Of a stretch of 37,721 nt of DNA, positions 16,999 through 23,742 are shown one piece after another (the stretch's first letter is position 1; every line of letters begins with the position of its first letter). Where the stretch lies: the NCBI GenBank assembly GCA_020638875.1, contig JACKHS010000028.1, positions 1 to 37,721 on the forward strand. The letters run 5' to 3'. The notes under the pieces are model-generated. The model had not been told where the DNA came from and searched no databases. It saw only the letters and a program-made list of their open reading frames with translations. Source of the stretch: Planctomycetota bacterium (GTDB taxonomy: Bacteria > Planctomycetota > UBA1135 > GCA-002686595). Made by a program: the position numbers and the translations under genes.

Positions 16999-17046
16999 CG
17001 GCGCGTGAAGGGCGCGAGCGCGCGCGGCGCGGCGGTCCCGACGGCG

Positions 17047-17052
17047 TAGAAT
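17047..17052 (+). promoter_or_regulatory. -10 element (TAGAAT) of TauE/SafE gene 2
   Basis: TAGAAT is a 5/6 match to the -10 consensus and ends seven bases before ATG 17060. The context GAATCCGCGCCATG is identical to that in front of the parvulin gene at 8376. Confidence 0.5.
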
Positions 17053-17059
17053 CCGCGCC

Positions 17060-18070
17060 ATGCTCGCGAACCGTACGGCTCGGGCCACGGCGTACACGTT
17101 GGCCGTGGTGTGGGGACTCTGGTCGGTGGCGATGGTGCTCGGCGACCGCTGGGGCCTCTTCGCCGACAACTGGTTCATGTCGATCACGATGGCCTTCGGG
17201 TCGTTCGTGGCCGGCTCGACCAGCGAGGGCGGCGGCGCGGTCGCGTTCCCCGTGATGACGCTCGGCTTCGGGATCCGGCCCGACGTCGCGCGCGACTTCT
17301 CGATGCTGATCCAGTCGGTCGGCATGAACTCGGCCGGCTTCTCGATCCTCTACACGCGCATCCCGGTCGAGCGCCACGCGCTCGTCTGGTCGAGCCTCGG
17401 CGGCGCGGTCGGGATCGTGCTGGGGCTCGAGTTCGTGGCGCCGCTCCTGTCGCCGGCGTTCACGAAGATGTTCTTCACGGCCGTCTGGCTGTCGTTCGCG
17501 CTCGCGCTCTACTGGATCAACCGCTACCACGACCGAGAGGTCCACACGGCGATCACGAACTTCCTGCCGCGCCACGCCGTGCTGCTGTTCGGCACGGGGA
17601 TCGTGGGCGGCGCGATCACCTCCATCACCGGCAGCGGCCTCGACATCGCGACCTTCGCGCTGCTCGTGCTCCGCCTGCGCATCTGCGAGCGCGTCGCGAC
17701 GCCGACCTCGGTGGTGCTGATGGGCATCAACTCGCTGGTCGGGGCGCTCTGGAAGGGCGGCGTGCGCGGCGACCTCGCGCCGGAAGCGTGGAGCTACTGG
17801 TGGGTCTGCGTGCCGATCGTCGTGATGGGCGCCCCGCTGGGCGCGCAGTTCATCCGCAACCGCTCACGGCTGTTCGTCTCGGGTCTGCTGTACGTCGCGA
17901 TCGTCGCCCAGACGCTGGCGGCGCTCTTCATCGTCGAGCAGTCGCTCGGGCTGGCGCTGTTCAGCCTCTCGGTCTTCACCGCCGGAGTGCTGTTCTTCCG
18001 CGCGATGGCCGCGCGCGGCGTGCGTCGGCTCGAGTGGCTCGCCGACGAGGGCCACTCGCCGCCCGGCTAA
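17060..18070 (+). CDS. TauE/SafE-family membrane permease 2
   Basis: This 336-residue protein is a tandem duplicate of the preceding permease. Long stretches are identical, including the GSTSEGGGAVAFPVM and SITGSGLDIATFALL blocks and the YWINRYHDREVH loop. Differences gather in the first helix, the central loop and the C-terminal third. It has its own -10 element, so the two copies can be expressed separately. Its TAA stop overlaps the TAG stop of the convergent DUF983 gene (CTAA at 18067-18070), leaving no room for a terminator between them. Confidence 0.8.
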   Translation: MLANRTARATAYTLAVVWGLWSVAMVLGDRWGLFADNWFMSITMAFGSFVAGSTSEGGGAVAFPVMTLGFGIRPDVARDFSMLIQSVGMNSAGFSILYTRIPVERHALVWSSLGGAVGIVLGLEFVAPLLSPAFTKMFFTAVWLSFALALYWINRYHDREVHTAITNFLPRHAVLLFGTGIVGGAITSITGSGLDIATFALLVLRLRICERVATPTSVVLMGINSLVGALWKGGVRGDLAPEAWSYWWVCVPIVVMGAPLGAQFIRNRSRLFVSGLLYVAIVAQTLAALFIVEQSLGLALFSLSVFTAGVLFFRAMAARGVRRLEWLADEGHSPPG

Positions 18071-18465
18071 GGGCGCGTCCACGGCTCGCGGTTCGCGACG
18101 TCGGAGGCGAACTCCACCGCGACCCACAGCGCCATCGACTTGGGCAGGAACCAGAAGCTGAAGAGCAGCACGATCGGCAGCGACACCGCGATCGAGGTCC
18201 AGGCGCTCCACGACGTGCTCACGAACACGAGCACGCACAGGAGCGCGGCGAAGACCTCCGTCACGGCGGCGCACAGGTACATCGAGCCGGTCTGCGCGCC
18301 CTCCTCGCGGCGGTAGACGAGCCCGCACGCGTCGCAGCTCTTCGCCAGGCGGAAGCGCGAGGCGAACAGCGCGCCGTCGCCGCAGCGCGGACATCTCCCG
18401 CGCATGGCCAGGCGCCGCCCGCGCCAGAACGTCTGCCAGGGGTCGCCGCCGTGCTCGCTGGTCAT
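18067..18465 (-). CDS. DUF983-family zinc-ribbon membrane protein
   Basis: This 132-residue protein has a WRGRRLAMRGRCPRCG start, a zinc ribbon with two CxxC pairs (CPRCG, CDACG), and two hydrophobic helices (about 62-84 and 88-112). This is the DUF983 layout. DUF983 proteins are often found near cytochrome-oxidase or transport genes and have no proven function. The ATG at 18465 lies two bases after the ABC ATPase stop, so it is the last gene of that operon. Confidence 0.75.
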   Translation of the reverse strand: MTSEHGGDPWQTFWRGRRLAMRGRCPRCGDGALFASRFRLAKSCDACGLVYRREEGAQTGSMYLCAAVTEVFAALLCVLVFVSTSWSAWTSIAVSLPIVLLFSFWFLPKSMALWVAVEFASDVANREPWTRP

Positions 18466-18467
18466 GC

Positions 18468-19238
18468 TCAGATCGTATGTTGCACGCCGAGCAGCTCGTA
18501 CAGCCGATTCTTGATCCGGCCGTACTCCGGGCTGCCCAGGTCGCGCGGGTGGTCGAGGCCGACCTCGACCACGTCGGCGATGCGTCCGGGGCGCGCGGAG
18601 AGCACCACCACGCGGTCCGCGAGCTGGATCGACTCGTCGACGTCGTGCGTCACGAACAGGATGGTCGGCCGCTGCTGCTGCCAGATGCGCACGAGCTCGC
18701 TGCGCATCGTCAGTCGCGTCAGCGAGTCCAGCGCCCCGAAGGGCTCGTCCATGTAGATGACGTCGGGCGAGACCGCCAGCGCGCGCGCCACCTCGACGCG
18801 CTGCTTCATGCCGCCCGAGAGCTCCATCGGGTACGCCCGCTCGAAGCCGCCGAGCCCGACCATGTCGATCGTGGCCTGCACGATCGCGCCGCGCTCGCCC
18901 GCGGGCATGTGACGCAGCCCGAGGGCGACGTTGTCCCACACCGAGGCCCACGGGAAGATGCCGTACTCCTGGAAGACGAAGACGCGCCGCGAGCTCGGCT
19001 CGCGCACCTCCTCGCCGTCGATCGTCACGCGGCCGCGGTCGGCGCGCTCGAAGCCGCCGGCGATGTTGAGCAGCGTCGACTTGCCGCAGCCCGAGGGCCC
19101 CAGGAGGCAGACGAACTCTCCGTCGCGCACGGTCAGGCTCACGTCGTCGAGGACCAGCAGGTCGTCGCCGCGCTTCCGGAAGATCTTGGAGACGCCCTCG
19201 AAGACGACCTTCGGGCGCCGCGCTCCGCTCGCGCTCAT
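18468..19238 (-). CDS. ABC transporter ATPase, nitrate/sulfonate/taurine type
   Basis: This 256-residue ATPase is complete: Walker A GPSGCGKST, Q-loop in FVFQEYGIFPW, signature LSGGMKQR, Walker B VIYMDEPFGALD and switch THD. It groups by eye with SsuB, TauB and NrtD subunits, which power import of aliphatic sulfonates, taurine or nitrate. The ATG overlaps the permease TGA (ATGA at 19235-19238). Subunits of this family are not substrate-specific, so the cargo depends on the binding protein at 20059. Confidence 0.9.
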   Translation of the reverse strand: MSASGARRPKVVFEGVSKIFRKRGDDLLVLDDVSLTVRDGEFVCLLGPSGCGKSTLLNIAGGFERADRGRVTIDGEEVREPSSRRVFVFQEYGIFPWASVWDNVALGLRHMPAGERGAIVQATIDMVGLGGFERAYPMELSGGMKQRVEVARALAVSPDVIYMDEPFGALDSLTRLTMRSELVRIWQQQRPTILFVTHDVDESIQLADRVVVLSARPGRIADVVEVGLDHPRDLGSPEYGRIKNRLYELLGVQHTI

Positions 19239-20059
19239 CGCTTGACGTACCCCCAGCGGACCTCGTCGAAGCGCTCGAGCTGCCGGACGAGGAAGTCCAG
19301 CACGATGCCGATCAAACCGATCACGATCATGGTGGCGACGACGAGGTCGTAGCGACTGCCCGCGTTGCGCGCGTCGTTGATGAGGTAGCCGAGCCCCGAG
19401 TCCATGCCGACCATCTCGGCCGCCACGATCACGAGCCACGCGACGCCGAGCGCGATGCGCAGGCTGGTGATGATCTGCGGCATCGACGCGGGCAGCACGA
19501 CGCGGCGGAACAGCTCGAGCCCGCGCAGCCCGAAGTTCTGCGCCGAGCGCTGGTGCACGAGCGAGATGTTGCGCACGGCGGCCATCGTGCCGACGGTGAT
19601 CGGGAAGAAGGCCGACAGGAAGATCAGGAAGATGCCCGCGCCGTCGCCGATGCCGAACCACAGGATCGCGATGGGGATCCAGGCGATCGGCGAGATCGGG
19701 CGCAGGCCCTGGATGACCGGGTTCAGCGCCGTGAAGGTGCGCGTGTTCCAGCCGGCGACGAGGCCCAGCGGGATGCCGATGCCGGCGGCCAGCGAGAAGC
19801 CCCAGCTCACGCGGAAGAGGCTCGCGATGATGTCGCCCCACAAGCGCTGGCTGCGCACGAGCTCGGCGAGGCCGCGCGCCGTGTCGCCGGGGCTGGGGAA
19901 CGTGAAGGTCCCCGACCACGTGACCGCCAGGCTCCACAGCGCGCCGCCGACCAGCGCCACCGCGAGCGGCGCGACGACGCTGCGCAACGCGCCGGGCAGG
20001 CGCTCTTGCACGAGCAGCAGCGCGACGCCGGCCACGATCGAGAGCGCGGGACCGAGCAT
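19235..20059 (-). CDS. ABC transporter permease, SsuC/TauC/NrtB type
   Basis: This 274-residue inner-membrane permease has about six to seven helices. It carries the BPD_transp_1 coupling motif around EMVGMDSGLGYLINDAR, typical of the SsuC/TauC/NrtB branch. PISPIAWIPIAILWFGIG is the usual central helix of this branch. The first helices (LSIVAGVALLLVQERLPGAL) form an extra N-terminal segment. The start ATG shares one base with the stop of the binding-protein gene (TGATG), giving tight coupling from the binding protein through the permease to the ATPase. Confidence 0.9.
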   Translation of the reverse strand: MLGPALSIVAGVALLLVQERLPGALRSVVAPLAVALVGGALWSLAVTWSGTFTFPSPGDTARGLAELVRSQRLWGDIIASLFRVSWGFSLAAGIGIPLGLVAGWNTRTFTALNPVIQGLRPISPIAWIPIAILWFGIGDGAGIFLIFLSAFFPITVGTMAAVRNISLVHQRSAQNFGLRGLELFRRVVLPASMPQIITSLRIALGVAWLVIVAAEMVGMDSGLGYLINDARNAGSRYDLVVATMIVIGLIGIVLDFLVRQLERFDEVRWGYVKR

Positions 20060-21138
20060 CACTGCTTGCCCTCCATGTCCGCGGCCGTGGGCTTCGCCAG
20101 CTCGTCCATGTGCCAGTCGAGCTCGGCCAGCGGCTTGACGAAGCTGTCGTCGGCGTACTCCTCGAACGCGATCGGCTTCGACAGCACGCCGACCTCCACG
20201 GCCAGGTTCATGATCTCGTCGAAGTCGTCCTTCAGCGGTGCGAGGTTCGTGTACTTCACGCGGTCGACGGGCTTCGAGAGCACGTGCTTCAGCAGCGCCG
20301 GCGGCTGGAAGTAGTAGTACTTGCCGGCCACCTCCGCGGCGTCCATGCGGTGCTCCTGGCTCTCGTCCAGCCACTTGCCGGACTTGGCGATGCCGTCGAT
20401 CAGCTCCTGCACGAGCTCGCGCTGCTCCTCGATCAGGTCGTCGCGCACGACGAGCACGCACGAGATGAACTCGGGCCAGATGTCCTTGGTGTGGTAGAGC
20501 ACGCGCCCGAAGCCGTCGACCTCGGCCTTCGCGGCGAAGGGCTCGCCGACGATGTAGCCGTCGATGCTGCCGGCGAGCAGCGCGGTGGGGTGCTCGGGCG
20601 GCGGCAGCTCACGCAGCTCGATGGAGTCGTCGGGCATCCCCCACTCCTTCATCATCTTGTGCATGAGCAGGTTCTGGTTCGCGAAGCGGCTCGGGATGGC
20701 GACGATCTTGCCCTTTAGGTCGCCGAAGTCGTGGATGTCGCTGTCCTTGCCGACGACGAGCGCGGTGCCGTCGCGGTGACCGAGGTAGCACACCTTGACC
20801 TTCACGCCGTCGGCGCGCAGTTGCATCGCCATCGGCGCCAGGATGAAGACCGCGCCGACTTCCTTCGCGATCAGCGCTTCCTTCACCGTGGGCCAGTCGG
20901 TGAACTTCTGCGAGCGGAAGAGCGAGCCCTCCTCGGAGTGTTCGGTCACCCAACTGGTGACCGGGCACGTCAGGTGTCATGTCACGGGCAGGAAGCCGAC
21001 GACCAGCTCGTCGCGCTCCTTGCCCATCAGCACCTCGAAGCGGTGCGCGAGGTTGCCGAAGCCCACGTTCCACCACACGTGCGCGAGCGAGATCAGCGCC
21101 AGCCAGAGCGCGGCGCCGCTGAGCACCTTGAGCTTCAT
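20059..21138 (-). CDS. ABC substrate-binding protein, candidate selenoprotein (Sec at codon 54)
   Basis: Read through one in-frame TGA (20979-20977), the gene gives 359 residues. There is an uncleaved N-terminal membrane helix (about 8-27), then VVGFLPVT-Sec-HLTCPVTSW (46-63), then a complete NMT1/SsuA/NrtA-like fold (VYLGHRDG-type block, AIPSRFANQNLL, GYIVGEPFAAKAEVDG, KDIWPEFISCVLVVRDDL). The frame is continuous on both sides and reading the TGA as a stop cuts the fold after its first strand. Relatives that I recall carry PVTCHLTCPVT, so the TGA replaces a conserved cysteine. ATG 21138 is supported by GAGGAG six bases upstream. A fitting SECIS hairpin follows the codon. Alternatives are a nonsense mutation or a sequencing error (C to A in TGC). 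Substrate unknown; the Sec lies in the loop that lines the ligand pocket in this fold. Confidence 0.75.
20938..20979 (-). other. Predicted bacterial SECIS element with its UGA
   Basis: Reading the minus strand, UGA (20979-20977) is followed after 13 bases by CGGTCACC-AGTTG-GGTGACCG (20963-20943). This is a perfect 8-bp stem with a 5-base apical loop and G at loop position 2. A GTG/CAC pairing outside a 2x2 internal loop extends it (20968-20966 with 20940-20938). The loop begins 21 bases after the UGA. Known bacterial SECIS elements have a small apical loop with a G in its first two positions, about 16-37 bases after the UGA, so all criteria that can be read by eye are met. Confidence 0.7.
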
Positions 21139-21368
21139 GCGGCGCTCCTCGAACGCGGCGAGCCCTGCGAGACCGTCGGCGGGGCGAGGTCGGCAGGGCT
21201 CGTGGACGGCCCCTGCGCGGTGGTGCGGGCGATCGCGGGGACCTCGCGGCGGAGCGCGCGCTCCGTGCGGGGTCGCGGCGCGCCCGGGCGCGGGGCGACC
21301 GGGGCGAGGACGGGACGCGGCGGGATCGTGTTGAGGGTCCGCAGGCAGTAGACGCTGAGCTGGAACAT
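21135..21368 (-). CDS. Possible small protein upstream of the binding protein (doubtful)
   Basis: A 77-residue frame starts at ATG 21368, and its TGA overlaps the binding-protein ATG as ATGA, the coupling seen elsewhere in this operon. The first 14 residues (MFQLSVYCLRTLNT) are ordinary; the rest is Pro/Arg/Ala-rich and looks like noise from GC-rich DNA. No family was recognised. It may be a leader peptide, a remnant, or nothing. It fills most of the 333-base gap between the Rieske stop (21472) and the binding-protein start (21138), in which nothing else was seen. Confidence 0.25.
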   Translation of the reverse strand: MFQLSVYCLRTLNTIPPRPVLAPVAPRPGAPRPRTERALRREVPAIARTTAQGPSTSPADLAPPTVSQGSPRSRSAA

Positions 21369-21471
21369 GGCTTGGGCGGGTGCTATCGCGCACCGCGGGG
21401 GCGCGACCTTAGCAGGCTCGACGAGATCCGACTACCCGTGTGCTCGGCGAGAGCCCGTCCCCCGTCGCTCC

Positions 21472-21825
21472 TCAGAGGTAGACGAGGCAGTCGTCGCCCT
21501 CGGCCTCGACGCGGTACGTCTTGGCGCTGCCGCACACGGCGCCCACGGGCCGCCCGGTCTTCGCGTCGAAGCGGTAGTTGTGCGCGGGGCAGTAGACGTG
21601 CTTGCCCTGGATCAGCGGTCCGTCCATGAAGTGGCCGTCCGCGGCGTGCGGGCAGACGCCGTTGAGCGCCTGCAGCTCGCCGTCGACGCGGCAGATCACG
21701 AGCTCGCAGCCGCCCGCGAAGGGATCGCCGACGAGCACGCGGCGCGCGTGCCCCTCGGGCAGGCTGCCGATGCCGACCACGCGCACGGGCTTGCCGCGGA
21801 AGAGCTGCAGGAGGCGCTTGAACAT
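21472..21825 (-). CDS. Rieske [2Fe-2S] ferredoxin-type protein
   Basis: This 117-residue protein has both Rieske cluster motifs, CPHAADGHF (C58, H60) and CPAHNYRFD (C79, H82). It is of the length of NirD and dioxygenase-ferredoxin subunits, and no membrane anchor is visible. Such proteins pass electrons to oxygenases or reductases in the cytosol. ATG 21825 is preferred over the ATG at 21834, because TAGCAT ends seven bases before it in the leaderless arrangement seen for other genes. It precedes the ABC operon on the same strand, 333 bases away, and is divergent from the phosphodiesterase gene at 21864. Confidence 0.85.
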   Translation of the reverse strand: MFKRLLQLFRGKPVRVVGIGSLPEGHARRVLVGDPFAGGCELVICRVDGELQALNGVCPHAADGHFMDGPLIQGKHVYCPAHNYRFDAKTGRPVGAVCGSAKTYRVEAEGDDCLVYL

Positions 21826-21832
21826 GGGCGGC

Positions 21833-21842
21833 ATGCTAGCAT
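21833..21842. promoter_or_regulatory. Palindromic shared -10 of a divergent promoter
   Basis: ATGCTAGCAT is a perfect 10-base palindrome that reads TAGCAT on both strands. On the minus strand it ends seven bases before the Rieske ATG at 21825. On the plus strand it ends 21 bases before ATG 21864. One symmetric element could therefore fire in both directions. Confidence 0.45.
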
Positions 21843-21863
21843 CCGCGCGCTCCACGCGGTGGC

Positions 21864-23249
21864 ATGACTCCCCTCCTCCTCCTCGACCTCGTCGGCCTGA
21901 CGCCGCGGCTGATCGGCGAGCACACGCCGCGTCTGGCCGAGTTCGCGCGCGCCGGCGCGATGGCGCCGATGAGCGCGGTGCTGCCGGCGGTGACCTGCTC
22001 CGCGCAGGCGACGATGCTCACCGGGCTGGCGCCGCAGGAGCACGGCGCCGTGGGCAACGGCTGGCTCGATCCGGCGACGCTCGAGCCGCGACTCTGGCGC
22101 CAGTCCAACCGGCTCGTGAGCGGCGAGAAGCTCTACGAGGCGGCGCGCCGCGAGCTGCCCGGCTTCACCTGCGCGAAGCTGTTCTGGTGGTGGAACATGG
22201 GCGCGCGGGTCGACTGGTCGATCACGCCGCGGCCGTTCTACTGCGCGGACGGGCTCAAGGTGCTGGCGACGTACTCGGACCCGACCGCGTACGGCGCCGA
22301 CCTCGAGGCCGCGCTCGGGCCCTTCCCGTTCTTCGAGTTCTGGGGCCCGAAGGCCGGGCTCGGCGCGACGCGCTGGATCGCGGACGCGACGCTGCGCACC
22401 CTCGAGCGCCAACGGCCGACGCTGACGCTGGCGTACCTGCCGCACCTCGACTACGACCTGCAGCGCTACGGCCCGCGCGACGCGCGCAGCGTCCAGGCGC
22501 TGCGCGAGCTCGACGCGATCTTCGGCGAGCTGTGGGACGCGTGCCGGCGCCTGGGCGTCGAGCTGGCGGCCGTCAGCGAGTACGGCATCGACGAGGTCGA
22601 CACGCCGGTGCACGTCAACCGCGCGCTGCGCGCCGCGGGCTTGCTCGAGGTGCGCGAGTCCCCGCGCGGCGAGGAGCTCGACGTGTTCAAGAGCCGCGCG
22701 TTCGCGCTCGCGGATCACCAGCTCGCCCACGTCTACGTGCGCGAGGCGACCGACGTCGCGGCCGCGCGCGAGGTGCTCGCGGGCCTCCCGGGCGTCGACG
22801 GCGTGTGGGCCGGCGCGGAGCGCGCCGCGCTCGGGCTCGACCACGAGCGCGCCGGCGCGCTGGTCGCCCTCAGCGCCGCGCGCGCCTGGTTCACGTACTA
22901 CTGGTGGCTCGACGAGGCCGCGCGGCCCGACTTCGCCACCACGGTCGACATCCACTCGAAGCCCGGCTACGACCCCTGCGAGCTGTTCGTCGACCCGCGG
23001 CTGCGCCTGCCCATGCTGCGCGTCGCGCGACGCCTGGCGCAGAAGAAGCTCGGCATGCGCTACCTGATGGACGTCGTGCCCACCGACGCGACGCTCGTGC
23101 GCGGCAGCCACGGGCGGCCGCCCGCCTCACCGCAGGACGGGCCGGTGTTCCTGTGCTCGCGACCCTTCGACGCGGCGAACCCCGCGCCTGCGAACGGCGT
23201 GGTCGACATGGCGTCGGTCAAGGCGCGCGTCCTGGCGCTGCTGCGCTGA
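21864..23249 (+). CDS. Alkaline-phosphatase-superfamily phosphodiesterase/pyrophosphatase
   Basis: This 461-residue protein lacks a signal peptide. The alkaline-phosphatase core is visible: the first metal Asp in LLLLDLVGL (D8), the nucleophile region PAVTCSAQATMLTGLAPQEHG (probable Thr44), YLPHLDYDLQRYG near 195 with further metal ligands, and SEYGIDEV in place of the usual SDHG-type motif. It resembles the nucleotide pyrophosphatase/phosphodiesterase (NPP) branch. The NPP-like proteins encoded beside ebo-type prenyl-compound genes look similar, but no other ebo gene is present here. The substrate is unknown. The last metal-binding block appears altered (SEYG), so activity needs checking. 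Confidence 0.75.
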   Translation: MTPLLLLDLVGLTPRLIGEHTPRLAEFARAGAMAPMSAVLPAVTCSAQATMLTGLAPQEHGAVGNGWLDPATLEPRLWRQSNRLVSGEKLYEAARRELPGFTCAKLFWWWNMGARVDWSITPRPFYCADGLKVLATYSDPTAYGADLEAALGPFPFFEFWGPKAGLGATRWIADATLRTLERQRPTLTLAYLPHLDYDLQRYGPRDARSVQALRELDAIFGELWDACRRLGVELAAVSEYGIDEVDTPVHVNRALRAAGLLEVRESPRGEELDVFKSRAFALADHQLAHVYVREATDVAAAREVLAGLPGVDGVWAGAERAALGLDHERAGALVALSAARAWFTYYWWLDEAARPDFATTVDIHSKPGYDPCELFVDPRLRLPMLRVARRLAQKKLGMRYLMDVVPTDATLVRGSHGRPPASPQDGPVFLCSRPFDAANPAPANGVVDMASVKARVLALLR

Positions 23250-23289
23250 TCCTGGCGCGCGGCCCGCTCATCGGCCACACTCCGCGATC

Positions 23290-23727
23290 ATGCCGCCCCT
23301 CGCCCGCCGCTACCTCAAGACGTCCTTCTTCCTCGGCGCGCTCGCGATCCTGACCGGGATGCACATGGCCTCGGCGCTGCACCTGCAGGCCGGCTCCATG
23401 CACCGCTACTACGCGTCGGCCCACACGCACCTCGTGCTCGTGGGCTTCTTCATGATGATGTGGATGGCGCTCTTGCTGTGGAAGCTGCCCGCGGCGCCGG
23501 CGGGATCGCGCTACAAGCCGGGGCTGATGGTCTTCGTCTACTGGCTGCTGCTCGCCACGACGCTGGGCCGCTACCTGCTCGAGTCCGCGCTCGGCTACTT
23601 CGACCCCGAACCCGACGCGCTGCACCAGGTGACCTTCCTCGTCGCGTCGCTGCAGGGCGTCGCGATCGTGATCTTCCTGTGGAACCTGTGGCCGCGCATC
23701 GACGGGCCGCCGGCGCCGGGCGCGTGA
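23290..23727 (+). CDS. Small heme-copper-oxidase subunit-I-like membrane protein
   Basis: This 145-residue protein has four predicted membrane helices (about 11-31, 45-66, 80-98, 112-134). The motif SAHTHLVLVGFF (H45, H47) at the start of helix 2 resembles the low-spin-heme histidine region of cbb3/NorB-type subunit I (AHxHL). The full enzyme has twelve or more helices, so this is a short stand-alone relative. Such small proteins are found in planctomycetes and proteobacteria without an assigned role; heme binding is plausible. It is separated by 40 bases from the preceding gene and by 15 bases from the convergent sulfatase-like gene. Confidence 0.55.
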   Translation: MPPLARRYLKTSFFLGALAILTGMHMASALHLQAGSMHRYYASAHTHLVLVGFFMMMWMALLLWKLPAAPAGSRYKPGLMVFVYWLLLATTLGRYLLESALGYFDPEPDALHQVTFLVASLQGVAIVIFLWNLWPRIDGPPAPGA

Positions 23728-23742
23728 GCGCCGACGCGCGGC

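Noticed and set aside
20059..20949. A shorter binding protein starting at GTG 20949
   Set aside because: It would lack the signal anchor, the first strand and the HLTC motif, has no ribosome-binding site, and its start lies inside the predicted SECIS stem.
20977..21393. A separate small protein ending at the TGA
   Set aside because: Its last residues VVGFLPVT are the first strand of the binding-protein fold, and the frame continues exactly after the TGA. It is the N-terminus of the same protein.
21832..21834. ATG 21834 as the Rieske start
   Set aside because: It lies inside the -10 element, while ATG 21825 has the seven-base spacing seen in other genes here. It would add only three residues.
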